Shown: in pieces, positions 48,850-61,025 of the stretch | Layout: every line of letters begins with the position of its first letter | Position numbering within the stretch: the first letter of the stretch is position 1 | From: Hevea brasiliensis | Lineage: Eukaryota > Streptophyta > Magnoliopsida > Malpighiales > Euphorbiaceae | DNA length: 64,000 nt | Assembly (NCBI RefSeq): GCF_030052815.1 | Contig: NC_079503.1 | Span: 57,764,735-57,828,734, forward strand | Direction of reading: 5' to 3' | Program-made: the position numbers and the translations under genes | The notes under the pieces: model-generated | What the model was told of the DNA's origin: nothing | Seen by the model: only the letters and a program-made list of their open reading frames with translations | The model's database searches: none

Positions 48850-48869
48850 ATGACATCACATGATGTCAT
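48850..48869. promoter_or_regulatory. Palindrome ATGACATCA-CA-TGATGTCAT in LTR U3
   Basis: Identical in arms and spacer to the copy at 2105-2124, at the same distance from the LTR start. Confidence 0.4.
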
Positions 48870-50840
48870 TAGGGAGCTCTCCACCAATCACAACTTAACA
48901 AAATTGCTTAAGGGATAAAATGAACACAAAATAAGACAAAAAAAAAAGAAGAAAAATCTAGTAACCATTTCCTTACCAAACCAGCCGAAACATTGAGAGA
49001 GAGAGAGAGATGAGGAACCTCCATGGAAGCCTTGGTTCAAGCTTGAGTTCACCCACCATTTCACCATAAAACCCTATCATCCCCTCATAAAAATTGATCC
49101 TTACCATTAACAAAATATTTGAGCAGCAATTTGAAGAGGAAAAAGTGAAGTTATACCTTGGAAAAATTCTGCACTCAAGAGGTTAATGCCATATCTCTCT
49201 CTCCCTCTTATTATTTCATGCTAAGACATCGAATTCAACTAAGAATTTTGGAAAAAGAAAGCAAAATATGCATGTTATAGCCACACTAAATTTCGACAGC
49301 CCTAAGGTACTATAGGTTTTCTATGATTCATGTAAATTATAATTGTATATTGATGTCATTGAACATGGTTTTGATGATTAGAACACTTGAATGTTTGTTG
49401 TTTGAACAAATTGAAATTGTGGAGTTAGGGTTTGGGGAAAACCTAGGGTTTGCTCATGTGTTGGTGAATGGAAGTTTTAATGGTCAATTAGTGACCATTT
49501 GGCTGTGTATGATGAGGAAATGAAGTGAATTATGGCTTTGGAATTGAGGTTGGGTGTGCTACCTTGAGTGACCTGCAGGGCTAGATGTGAGTCCAGCAAG
49601 TTTGGGCAGTTATAACTTGAGCTATGTAGGTTCAATTGCTGTAAGGATAATTGGACATGTAATTAGACACATAATGGCACAACTTTGATGAAGGAATCCT
49701 ATCTAGAAAATAAACTTAGGATGCCCTAAAAATTGACCGAATCCGGGTAGCACACATTCTGCCTGGGCAAAATGACCAAATGAACAGTGTTCATTCATTT
49801 GGTCATAACTCAGTGTAGAAAGGTCCAATTGGCCTAAAATTTATATCAATGAAAAGCTTAGACAATTTAGAACAACTTTTATGTTGAATACAAACTCTAA
49901 TTCTAGACTTAACCAAATGAAATTGTTAGCCAAAGTTAAGCTACCAAATCTGGCAGAATGGGATTCTGCCTAGAATTTCTGGGCAGATACCAATCCGGCC
50001 AGCCCTGCTTAAAGTGGCATATCTTGAACTAGAAAACTCCAAATGGAGTGATTCAAAAGGGGAATTAAAGAACACACATAAAGGAATAACTTTCATGAAG
50101 ACAATATTATCAAATTCCTGCTGTACAATTTACCAATGGAATAGTAAACCAAGTACTTGAAATCTAAAAATTTTAAATAACCAACCCTAAGCTTTGAAAT
50201 GGAATTGGCAACCAATGATAAAAATTTTAGAATGCAAAATATGGTTTGTTGGTGATATTAGAACTAATATACCTATTGTCTATGAAAAAGTCAACATTTT
50301 AGTTGACTAATGAAATGAATAGTAGCCATAAAATTTCAATTTCAAAGAATTACATAATTAAAAATTGTAATTGCCTTAGTAAGCCTAGTGTGATTGGTTT
50401 GGATAGGTTGGCATGCCAATAGTGTTTTGTTAGTAGTACTACACATGGCATCATGCCATTCTGTGATTCATGGCTTAAATGGCCATTCTGTGATTTTATG
50501 GCTTTTAGCCATTCTGACTTCGTTATGATACATGGCCTAGTGCCTAATATTTATTACAGCTTATTAGCTGTTCTGTTGCACACTGGGAGACACTTTGTGA
50601 CCGATGGTATGACGGCTCAAGGTTCTTGGTACCTAGTGCTAGTTTACCCGTTATTCAGTCTAGTCAACTGGTATAGGTTACTTGGACAACCAAAAATAAA
50701 TATTGAAAAATTTTAATCAATGATTGAGCAAATAAATAATGTTACAAATAATTATAAAAAAAATTTGTCTGTATGAGAAATTAACATATACACTGCATGT
50801 TTATTTATTTTAAGTTCTTTTGATTTTATTATTGGCACCA

Positions 50841-50879
50841 CTAAGCAGTATTGCTTAGCGCATTGCTTTTCGCCATGCG
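50841..50879 (+). other. Double hairpin of the D-type LTR (right copy)
   Basis: CTAAGCA-GTAT-TGCTTAG (50841-50858), then CGCATTGC-TTTTC-GCCATGCG (50859-50879). The fourth pair of the second stem is A-T here and G-C in the A2 LTR. Confidence 0.55.
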
Positions 50880-52740
50880 AAGGTTCTGGAGAGACTAACA
50901 GAGAGCCCAGCAGACCATAGACTGGGTGAGGCCTGTTCACATATCTGGTCCGTGTCACCTCATAGGCTACAGTGCATTGGTAGGACACTAGCTCCCATTT
51001 TGGTATTTTATACTATTTGTATTGTTTGTAATTAAACTTTTATTTTCTCATGTATAAATTGAAACTTATGTAATATAATTTTGTATGAATGTCAGTATGA
51101 GTAAATTTGTGTTTATAAATGAAATGTACATGATTATGATGTTAAATGAATGAATGATAAATGGAAGAATTTTTGAGAATTGATGAAAAAAATTGGGAGT
51201 TGTGGATGTAACACCCCTATGTTCGGTAGTGTGTTCTACTGTTCCGGTGACTAGTGTTGTCCGGACAGCTAGGATGCCTAGAGCTACACTTCGTTATGAT
51301 TGAGGAGACATAAAATAATGAAATACAAGAAAAGAAAATACAAGAAAAACAAAGAAAAAATAATAGCAAAGAAATGTAACCAAGTTAAGCGAGCCGAGAA
51401 CCCTAGCGATGGGTGACCGCACCGGGAAGTCACGGCATGGATCGTTGACTAGCCCTGGACTGCGGGGAACCTTGGAAAACATTTTTTAAGACTTATAGAG
51501 ACATCAATTGAAGTATAAATGCCATTAGAAATATCAAAGAAAAATGAATTAATTAGTACAAAGAAAAGTGAGAAATCGAAAAACGGAAAAAACCCAGTGT
51601 TACAAAAAAATCGGGAATGCAACCCGAACAGGGGCATTGTAGTCATTTGACACCCCGAGTTGCCTTTTGACCTAAATGTCAATTAAAAATACATCATATT
51701 ACACTTAGAAAATATCATGAAAAATTAAATGGTGGTACATTATGTAAATAGTGAAGGAAATGAGATAAATGTGCAAATTAGGAAAATTGGAATATTTAAT
51801 CATTAAGTTAAAGTGAGTGCTCCAGTAACTCAAGTTTTGGGACACTTAATTAAGTCATTTTGGACAGAAATTCAGTCCATCTTCTTCCTCCCAAATGACC
51901 AGCTGTGAGCCTCCATTGAAGAACCTCCATGGCCATCCATGGGCAAGCTCCATACATGCTTGAAGTAAGCCAATTCCTTCCTAAGTTCCTTCATCAAAGT
52001 TAGTCTACACCACTTGGGCAATAGATAGGCAGCAAGAAATTTAAGTTTTGGTGAGGTTTTGAAGAATTTCAAAAGTGGTAAGTATGTATTTTTGATGCTT
52101 GCTTCATTAAAGTTTGTGTGGATGTTATGGGTACTTGAATTGTGGAAAGAATTTTGAGGTTTGATGTTTAAAGGGAGAGCTGTATTTTTGGTAGCCATGG
52201 AAACACTTTGAGGACAGCTTATTCTTGCTTCTAAATGGTAGATTAAAGGATTGATTAAATGTATATGTGTGTAGGAAATTATTTGGGTGATGTATACTTA
52301 GTATATGTGGATGTGTATTTGAAATTTTAAGTTTGGAAATTAATGGAATGTAAATGTATCATTGCGGCAGTTTGTTGACTCTTGAAGAATGCTGGAATTC
52401 ATGCTTGGTTTATGGTATATTAATGTTGACTTGTGTTAGATGTTATGGCAGTTTGAGTGTATGTATGATGGTGTGAAGTTGGACCTGTAAAAGTGTTATG
52501 GTTAGATGCTTAAATTGTTATAAATGAGTTGATAAATTCTGCACTTTATAGTGCACATTGAATGTAATTGTAAACTGCCAAAATGACCTATAATGTGTTG
52601 TGAATTATGTTTAGGTCATGATACAACCAGAATTGACTTGAATATTGAGTTTGCTAAGTGTTAGGAGTGATCCTTGATGTGTATGAAAGAAATGCAATAA
52701 GGCAGTTTGTGTTTTAGGCCTATAACTTTAAGTGTGTGGC

Positions 52741-52765
52741 TCCAATTGGTATGAGACCAATTGGA
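52741..52765. repeat. Inverted repeat TCCAATTGGT-ATGAG-ACCAATTGGA
   Basis: Ten-base perfect arms with a five-base loop, repeated at 58587-58611. A shorter CAATTGG ... CCAATTG version occurs at the equivalent place of A and D LTRs (for example 18960-18980). It lies inside the ~190-bp-spaced module of the LTR. Confidence 0.6.
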
Positions 52766-54346
52766 GGTGAAACTAGGCACAAAATGTGCCAACTTTCATG
52801 AAGGAAGCTTGTCAAAATTCTGCTTGCAAGGTAGCTTGAAAAATGACCAAATCGGGATTAAGTGCAATTGGGGCCTGAAAATTGACTATTTAGGCAGCAG
52901 TTAGTTTTTAGGCCATAACTCACTCAAAACAGGTCCAATTGACCTGCAATTTCGACCATGAATAGTTAAGACCCATATCTACAAGTCTTATGAAGACACC
53001 AAAGCCCAGAAATGACCATAAGCAAGTCAAACAGCTTGCACAATTTCGGGTCCAAAAACTCGCCGAACCTAAAATGACCTAAAGTGACCAATTTTGATGT
53101 AATTTGACCAGCTAAAATGATCATAACTTGGTCTACATAACTCAGAATGACCTGAAATTTTGCCCCGCGTGCAATAAGACATAGATATACAAGTTTTTAG
53201 TTTTGACCGAAACCCAAAAACCAAGGGAACTAGGTCGTCCGGCTAGGTCAAACTAGTATCCCAGAATCCAGCAAATTGCAAGAAAATGCAAAATACATGG
53301 AAATGAATTTGGTAACATGTACCAACCCTAAAAGGCTACGAATGTGACATATTATTAACATTAAAACCTAATTTACCTAGAATGCATCGAGGGTCGACAT
53401 ATTAGGTTGACTAAGTAAATAATAGAATTCAGTGAGTTACTTATCAAGCATTATCGTTAGAGACAGTTTAAATGAGTACTGAAACACTTCAAATTGTGTT
53501 TCTCAGTTAGCAAAGACTTAGGGAAAGGGAAGGAAACACTGAGTCAAGGCCAGGAGACAGTTATCAGAGGTTTGTGCACAACAGTTATTTCTTTTGAATT
53601 TTTCAATTGAAACAAATTATGACTATTTGTATATTATTGTTTTCAATTATGAAAATGTGTTTGAATGGATACTTATTGCTTGAAAAGCATTGTAAATGGT
53701 TTGAAACTGTGGAAAAATTGATTTAGTGTGATTTGTGAAAATTTGAAGTTAATTATGAATTGTGTTGCCATTTTGTGAATGAATTTATGACTTTAGAAAT
53801 TTATTAGATTCTCACGAATCATTTGAATAAAATGTTTGGAATTGATTTTGTGTTCACACTTAGCATGACAGTATCATATCATTCCTTCTCCATTTATGGA
53901 GTCGTGATTGTTTATTTTTCTCCCTCTCTGGTTTACCAGTTGAGGTGATCGGATGAGTACTCATTATATAGCTAGCTCCCTTCCTCATTGATTTCGATTA
54001 GTGGGGTTGTGATTGCTTTGTCGTGGTGAACAATGCGGCATTGATCGGAAATTTTATGACATGGCTAAAGTTGTGTATGAATTGGCAACACTGTGTTCAT
54101 AAATTATTTGACTAAATTGTCTTATTATGAGCTTTGATAATTTGTGAAATGGAGTTTAAATTCTTATTGACATTCACTGTCTTTTGAATTTAACTACGTT
54201 TTGATTACTGAGATTTATTGTGATATTGTGTTAAATTCCTTATGACATTCATTGTCTTGAATTTAACTACGGTTTTACGTATCCATCATTTATATGATTT
54301 ATGAACTGTGATTTAAAGTTGTATTTGGTTAATGTTGTGCAATCAC

Positions 54347-54384
54347 GAGACATTGTCTCAGCGATAGCTTTTTATTGCTGTCGC
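54347..54384 (+). other. Double hairpin of B LTR copy 1
   Basis: GAGAC-ATT-GTCTC (54347-54359), then GCGATAGC-TTTTTATT-GCTGTCGC (54361-54384, eight pairs with one G-T), then AGGTAGAG. Confidence 0.6.
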
Positions 54385-54998
54385 AGGTAGAGAGACGGAT
54401 AGGGCAGCAGACTAGGCTGCTAGTGCATTCAGCGAGAGATCATCGGGTATATTGAGTATACCACATTTGCATTTAATACTGTAATGCATGTTCACTGTAT
54501 GTATATATTATTCTTGATTTTGAGCAGTTGTAAATTAAAATTGTACATTGAAGTTGTAAGATAAATTATGAGTTATTTTGGCTTGTAAAAAAATTGTACT
54601 GTATTTCTTTTATCTCAGTCTTTGAAAAATTATTGTGGATTCGAGTTGAAAAACTTATTGTGTTGAATTATGTTGGAGTTTGAGATTGAGAAAAATATTG
54701 AAGTGCTTTTTTACAGGTTTTCTGAAGAACTGTTTTGTTCAAAATACAGATGGCACTCTGCCAAAATTTTTACAGAAATCCCTAATAGTCTAAATGTGTT
54801 AGCTGTTTTACTTCAGTTAAAAAAAAAAGTTTTTAACACCTGTAAATAGTGCTCACCACTGTAAAAAGTAGTAAGAAAAGTTTTAAAATCCCTTGTAGTG
54901 TATTTAATGGGTTACTAGTAGATGAAGTTGGTAATTCATTAGGTATACTACGGGATCATGTCATGCCTTACAGAGGGGTAGGGTGTGACATGTTTTAG

Positions 54999-55012
54999 TG
55001 GTATCAGAGCAA
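54999..55012 (+). other. Primer-binding site, B copy 1
   Basis: TGGTATCAGAGCAA, eight bases after the LTR end. Confidence 0.9.
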
Positions 55013-55179
55013 GTTTTTAATTTCTGTTTTCACCTATAATTTGAATATTCTTTCTTCATAGTTCAACTGCTCAATATCATTGTTTGATACATACAGTACA
55101 TTACATTATAAATATACACTAAAGGGAGGAAATCTCCTTGTGTTATTTGTTTAGGAGGTCAAAGATCCTCGCATTGACT

Positions 55180-56141
55180 ATGGAAGAGGGTGATCATTCA
55201 GTCGATCAATCTATAGAGGCTGAGGTGCAAGGGGATGCCCTAGCCCTACACAATGTCAGTGGTTCTAAGCACGGCCACAAGATCTGCAGCTTTCTGCTCG
55301 ATTCGCTCAAGAGATGGCTGCAATGTTCCAACAAATGGTCAGTAATGTGCCTACTCAAGTCCCAATACAGACACCATGGTACAACCACGCCTCTCGCTAG
55401 GCAAGATGACAACTGATGAAATATGGGGCTACAGAGTTCAAGGGGACAGTAGATCCTCTAGAGGCAGAACAATGGTTAGAGAGGATGGATAGGGTATTCA
55501 AGAAATTGTATTGCATGGAGGAGCTCAGATTTGAATACTCAGTATCTTTCCTACAGGGGGGATACAACAGAGGTAGTAAGAAGTCTGGTAGAGATAGATC
55601 TTCTGGACAGAAACCACCTCGATCCGATCAGCAAACTCAACAGAAACCCAGGAATGCGCTGTCAGATCGACTTTGTGAAACTTGTGGTAAACCACATAGT
55701 GGGGTATGTTATAGAGCCGTAGGAGCATGTTTTAATTGTGGAGAGACTGGTCATTTTGCTAGGGATTGTGTAAATCCATGTTGTTCTGGATCATTTACTA
55801 CACCAAAGGGATCAACCCAAGTTTCTACCCCAAAGAGTTCACCATCAGTTAGTAGAGGCAGAGGTAGAGGTAGGGGTAGTACACTTAGAAGTCAGAGTAC
55901 TGTGAATCAGCCAGAACAGGGTGATGCTCCAACTGGAGTATACGCTATACGGCAGAGAGAAGAGGCTGAGACTTTTGACATTATTGCTGGTACTTTCTCA
56001 ATTAATAACCTAGAGATATATATGTATTGTTTGACCTGGAGTTTGCATACTTTTATGTTAGTGTTAGAACTATATGTTCTGTTGTTATTCCTTTACAGGG
56101 GAATAAATTTTGATGCATTAGTGATTAGTCCTTTAAGATAA
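55180..56141 (+). pseudogene. gag: Internally deleted gag with protease remnant, B copy 1
   Basis: ATG at 55180 (MEEGDHSVDQS), just downstream of a pyrimidine stretch ending in TAG. Near 55265-55400 changes relative to copy 2 alter the frame. The second block, 55416-56141, holds KYGATEFKGTVDPLEAEQWL. After FLQGG most of the capsid domain is missing, joining to a basic linker. An intact knuckle CFNCGETGHFARDC follows at about residues 101-114, preceded by CETCGKPHSGVC. A protease start (AETFDIIAGTFSI) then shifts frame; the active-site segment VLFD is readable in another frame. The same capsid deletion is in copy 2, so it predates the array. Confidence 0.82.
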
Positions 56142-57038
56142 GGATTGTGATAATAAGTGAAATTAGTTTTGAAAGAGTTTATCGGCGAAAAGTATTTTCT
56201 AACACACCGTAAATTATAAAGCTAATTGGCGAGCCTACTTAATGTAAGGCAAGAGGACGTAAAAGTAAGATGCAGTAATGGAATTGCTCTAGATGAGGAC
56301 AAGGATGTTACTGTTAGTAATTGCTAATGGATGTTGTAATCAGAATAAGATTCGAATATCAGTAAATTCGAAAAGGATAAAATATCAGAAAATTTGATCT
56401 ATTAGGATGTATCGTAGTAACTATGCAATGTTCTTGATATTTATACTGTAAGCTGCAGATTACAGTATTGACTTGAGATTATTGTATAGAGCTACGTACT
56501 ACTCGATAATACACCAAGATGAGAATAGTTGCCAACGGCATCTGTTTTGGTATAGTTATGCCAGGACATAATTTTATTGTTGGAAATAAGTTTGAAAATC
56601 CTACTTAGGGATTTAAAACTCAAAAGTTAGAATATCGAAAGGTTATAGTTCAGTACAAAAGGAAGTAAGTTATAGAATATTGAAGATAAAAAGAGTTATG
56701 GAAGTAAAAATTCGAACAGTTGGTTCAGATATAACAAAGAAGTGTTACGAATGTGAGGAAGACTATGGACTAGAATGGTCAGAGGACCAATGACTAGATA
56801 AATGATTCTAACATGACCTCAAGGGTCATTCAAGAAGGAACATGAACCGAAATATTAGACAGCATAATAGTAAGAGGAGATTGGTGTTATCCAAACAAAT
56901 TAAATGTTGTATTAGATTGTTAAAAGTCTTATACAAATTTGAGGAAAAGAAGATTATACGATCGTATAGAAAGGAGAAAATAAACGTATGACTATTGTAA
57001 GATGGCTATTACGTAAAATTTCGTGGACAAAATTTATT
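56142..57038 (+). other. Non-coding internal region of B element, copy 1
   Basis: About 0.9 kb between the protease remnant and the 3' polypurine tract. No RT, RNase H or integrase motif was found in any frame I read. Only the last codons before the tract (TTTCGTGGACAAAATTTATT) recall the end of a gypsy pol. It is carried with few changes in copy 2 (61994-62890). Origin unknown: a heavily decayed pol or a replaced segment. Confidence 0.6.
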
Positions 57039-57053
57039 TAAGGGGGTGAGAAT
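57039..57053 (+). other. Polypurine tract, B copy 1
   Basis: AAGGGGGTGAGAATT just before the LTR start TGTAACACCC. Confidence 0.8.
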
Positions 57054-60000
57054 TGTAACACCCCTATGTTCGATAGTGTGTTCTACTGTTCTGGTGACCA
57101 GTGTTGTCCGCACAGCTAGGATGCCTAGAATTACACTTCGTTATGATTGAGGAGACATAAAATAATGAAATACAAGAAAAGAAAATACAAGAAAAACAAA
57201 GGAAAAATAATAGCAAAGAAATGTAACCAAGTTAAGCGAGCCGAGAACCCTAGCGATAGCTGATCGCACCGGGAAGTCACGGCATGGATCGTTTACTAGC
57301 CCTGAACTGCGGGGAACCCTGGAAAACATTTTTTAAGACTTATAGAGACATCAATTGATGTATAAATGCCATTAGAAATATCAAAGAAAATGAATTAATT
57401 AGTACAAAGAAAAGTGAGAAATCGAAAAACGGACAAAACCCGGTGTTACTGAAAAATCGGGAATGCAACCCGAACAGGGGCATTGTGGTCATTTGACACC
57501 CCGAGTTGCCTTTTGACCTAAATTTCCATTAAAAATACATCATATTACACTTGGAAAATATCATGAAAAATTAAATGGTGGTACATTATGTAAATAGTGA
57601 AGGAAATGAGATAAATGTGCAAATTAGGAAAATTGGAATATTTAATCATTAAGTTAAAGTGAGTGCTCCACTAACTCAATTTTTGGGACACTTAATTAAG
57701 TCATTTAGGACAGAAATTCAGTCCATCTTCTTCCTCCCAAATGACCAGCCGTGAGCCTCCATTGAAGAACCTCCATGGCCATCCATGGCCAAGCTCCATG
57801 CATGCTTGAAGTAAGCCAATTTCTTCCTAAGTTCCTTCATCAAAGTTAGTCTACACCACTTGGGCAGTAGATAGGTAGCAAGAAATTTAAGTTTTGGTGA
57901 GGTTTTGAAGAATTTCAAAAGTGGTATGTATGTATTTTTGATGCTTGCTTCATTAAAGTTTGTGTAGATGTTATGGGTACTTGAATTGTGGAAAGAATTT
58001 TGAGGTTTGATGTTTAAAGGGAGAGCTGTATTTTTGGCAGCCATGGAAACACTTTGCGGACAACTTGTTCTTGCTTCTAAATGGTATATTAAAGGATTGA
58101 TTAAATGTATATGTGTGTAGGAAATTATTTGGGTGATGTATACTTAGTATGTGTGGATGTGTATTTGAAATTTGAAGCTTGGAAATTAATGGAATGTAAA
58201 TGTATCATTGCGGCAGTTTGTTGACTCTTAAAGAATGTTGGAATTCATGCTTGGTTTATGGTATATTAATGTTGACTTGTGTTAGATGTTATGGCAGTTT
58301 GAGTGTATGTATGATGGTGTGAAGTTGGACCTGTAAAAGTGTTATGGTTAGATGCTTAAATTGTTATAAATGAGTTGATAAATTCTGCACTTTATAGTGC
58401 ACATTGAATGTAATTGTAAACTGCCAAAATGACCTATAATGTATTGTGAATTATGTTTAGGTCATGATACAACCAGAATTGACTTGAATATTGAGTTTGC
58501 TAAGTGTTAGGAGTGATCCTTGATGTGTATGAAAGAAATGCAATAAGGCAGTTTGTGTTTTAGGCCTATAACTTTAAGTGTGTGGCTCCAATTGGTATGA
58601 GACCAATTGGAGGTTAAACTAGGCACAAAATGTGCCAACTTTCATGAAGGAAGCTTGTCAAAATTCTGCTTGCAAGGTAGCTTGAAAAATGACCAAATCG
58701 GGATTAAGTGCAATTGGGGCCTGAAAATTGACTATTTAGGCAGTAGTTAGTTTTTAGGCCATAACTCACTCAAAACAGGTCCAATTGACCTGCAATTTCG
58801 ACCATGAATAGTTAAGACCCATATCTACAAGTCTTATGAAGACACCAAAGCCCAGAAATGACCATAAGCAAGTCAAACAGCTTGCACAAGTTCGGGTCCA
58901 AAAACTCGCCGAACCTAAAATGACCTAAAGTGACCAATTTTGATGCAATTTGACCAGCTAAAATGATCATAACTTGGTCTACATAACTCAGAATGACCTA
59001 AAATTTTGCCCCGCGTGCAATAAGACATAGATATACAAGTTTTTAGTTTTGACCAAAACCCAAAAACCAAGGGAACTAGGTCGTCCGGCTAGGTCAAACT
59101 AGTATCCCAGAATCCAGCAAATTGCAAGAAAATGCAAAATACATGGAAATGAATTTGGTAACATGTACCAACCCTAAAAGGCTACGAATGTGACATATTA
59201 GTAACATTAAAACCTAATTTACCTAGAATGCATCGAGGGTCGACATATTAGGTTGACTAAGTAAATAATAGAATTCAGTGAGTTACTTATCAAGCATTAT
59301 CGTTAGAGACAGTTTAAATGAGTACTGAAACACTTCAAATTGTGTTTCTCAGTTAGCAAAGACTTAGGGAAAGGGAAGGAAACACTGAGTCAAGGCCAGG
59401 AGACAGTTATCAGAGGTTTGTGCACAACAGTTATTTCTTTTGAATTTTTCAATTGAAATAAATTATGACTATTTGTATATTATTGTTTTCAATTATGGAA
59501 ATGTGTTTGAATGGATACTTATTGCTTGAAAAGCATTGTAAATGGTTTGTAACTGTGGAAAAATTAATTTAGTGTGATTTGTGAAAATTTGAAGTTAATT
59601 ATGAATTGTGTTGCCATTTTGTGAATGAATTTATGACTTTAGAAATTTATTAGATTCTCACGAATCATTTGAATAAAATGTTTGGAATTGATTTTGTGTT
59701 CACACTTAGCATGACAGTATCATATCATTCCTTCTCCATTTATGGAGTCGTGATCGTTTATTTTTCTCCCTCTCTGGTTTACCAGTTGAGGTGATCGGAT
59801 GAGTACTCATTATATAGCTAGCTCCCTTCCTCATTGATTTCGATTAGTGGGGTTGTGATTGCTTTGTCGTGGTGAACAATGCGGCATTGATCGGAAATTT
59901 TATGTCATGGCTAAAGTTGTGTATGAATTGGCAACACTGTGTTCATAAATTATTTGACTAAATTGTCTTATTATGAGCTTTGATAATTTGTGAAATGGAG

Positions 60001-60836
60001 TTTAAATTCTTATTGACATTCACTGTCTTTTGAATTTAACTACGTTTTGATTACTGAGATTTATTGTGATATTGTGTTAAATTCCTTATGACTTTCATTG
60101 TCTTGAATTTAACTATGGTTTTACGTATCCATCATTTATATGATTTATGAACTGTGATTTAAAGTTGTATTTGGTTAATGTTGTGCACCGCTGAGACATT
60201 GTCTCAGCGATAGCTTTTTATTCTTTATCGCAGTAGAGAGCGGATAGAGCGTGAGACTAGGCTGCTAGTGCATTCAGCGAGAGATCATCGGGTATATTGA
60301 GTATACCACATTTGCATTTAATACTGTAATGCATGTTCACTGTATGTATATATTATTCTTGATTTTGAGCAGTTGTAAATTAAAATTGTACATTGAAGTT
60401 GTAAAATAAATTATGAGTTATTTTGGCTTGTAAAAAAATTGTACTGTATTTCTTTTATCTCAGTCTTTGAAAAATTATTGTGGATTCGAGTTGAAAAACT
60501 TATTGTGTTGAATTATGTTGGAGTTTGAGATTGAGAAAAATATTGAAGTGCTTTTTTACAGGTTTTCTGAAGAACTGTTTTGTTCAAAATACAGATGGCA
60601 CTCTGCCAAAATTTTTACAGAAATCCCTAATAGTCCAAATGTGTTAGTTGTTTTACTTCAGTTAAAAAAAAAAAGTTTTTAACACCTGTAAATAGTGCTC
60701 ACCACTGTAAAAAGTAGTAAGAAAAGTTTTAAAATCCCTTGTAGTGTATTTAATGGGTTACCAGTAGATGAAGTTGGTAATTCATTAGGTATACTACGGG
60801 ATCATGTCATGCCTTACAGAGGGGTAGGGTGTGACA
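57054..60836 (+). mobile_element. B-type LTR, copy 2 (shared middle LTR of the array)
   Basis: 3783 bp, TGTAACACCCC to GGGTGTGACA. It has a polypurine tract on its left and a primer site on its right, so it acts as 3' LTR of unit 1 and 5' LTR of unit 2. The double hairpin is at 60189-60232, with first stem CGCTGAGAC-ATT-GTCTCAGCG. Inner frames are not genes. Confidence 0.93.
60189..60232 (+). other. Double hairpin of B LTR copy 2
   Basis: Perfect nine-base stem CGCTGAGAC-ATT-GTCTCAGCG (60189-60209). The second stem GCGATAGC ... ATCGC is damaged relative to copy 1 near 60222-60232. Confidence 0.5.
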
Positions 60837-60844
60837 TGTTTTAG

Positions 60845-60858
60845 TGGTATCAGAGCAA
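60845..60858 (+). other. Primer-binding site, B copy 2
   Basis: TGGTATCAGAGCAA, eight bases after the LTR end. Confidence 0.9.
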
Positions 60859-61025
60859 GTTTTTAATTTCTGTTTTCACCTGTAATTTGAATATTCTTTC
60901 TTCATAGTTCAACTGCTCAATATCATTGTTTGATACATACAGTACATTACATTATAAATATACACTAAAGGGAGGAAATCTCCTTGTGTTATTTGTTTAG
61001 GAGGTCAAAGATCCCCGCATTGACT

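Larger units (their letters stand above)
48309..51206 (+). mobile_element. Tekay/Del-type LTR, subfamily D, right copy (interrupted by B array)
   Basis: TGTAACACCCTCACTGTAG, very similar along its length to 1559-4440. It stops at GTTGTGGA, where the left copy continues ATATAATTAC, because the B array starts there. With the polypurine tract it reads as a 3' LTR. The palindrome is at 48850-48869 and the double hairpin at 50841-50879. Small frames inside (49323-50988) are not genes. Confidence 0.85.
51207..54990 (+). mobile_element. B-type LTR, copy 1 of tandem array
   Basis: 3784 bp, TGTAACACCCC to GGGTGTGACA, followed by a leader with primer site. Almost identical to the LTR at 57054. It is the first LTR of an LTR-internal-LTR-internal-LTR series with a period of about 5.85 kb. 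Reverse-strand frames at 51294-52198, repeated in the later LTRs, show no known domain and are treated as chance frames. Confidence 0.93.

Noticed and set aside
51872..52198. 108-codon reverse frame conserved in three B LTRs (also 57718-58044, 63571-63897)
   Set aside because: Conservation matches that of the whole, recently duplicated LTR. Its coding potential cannot be told apart from chance; no start context or domain supports it.
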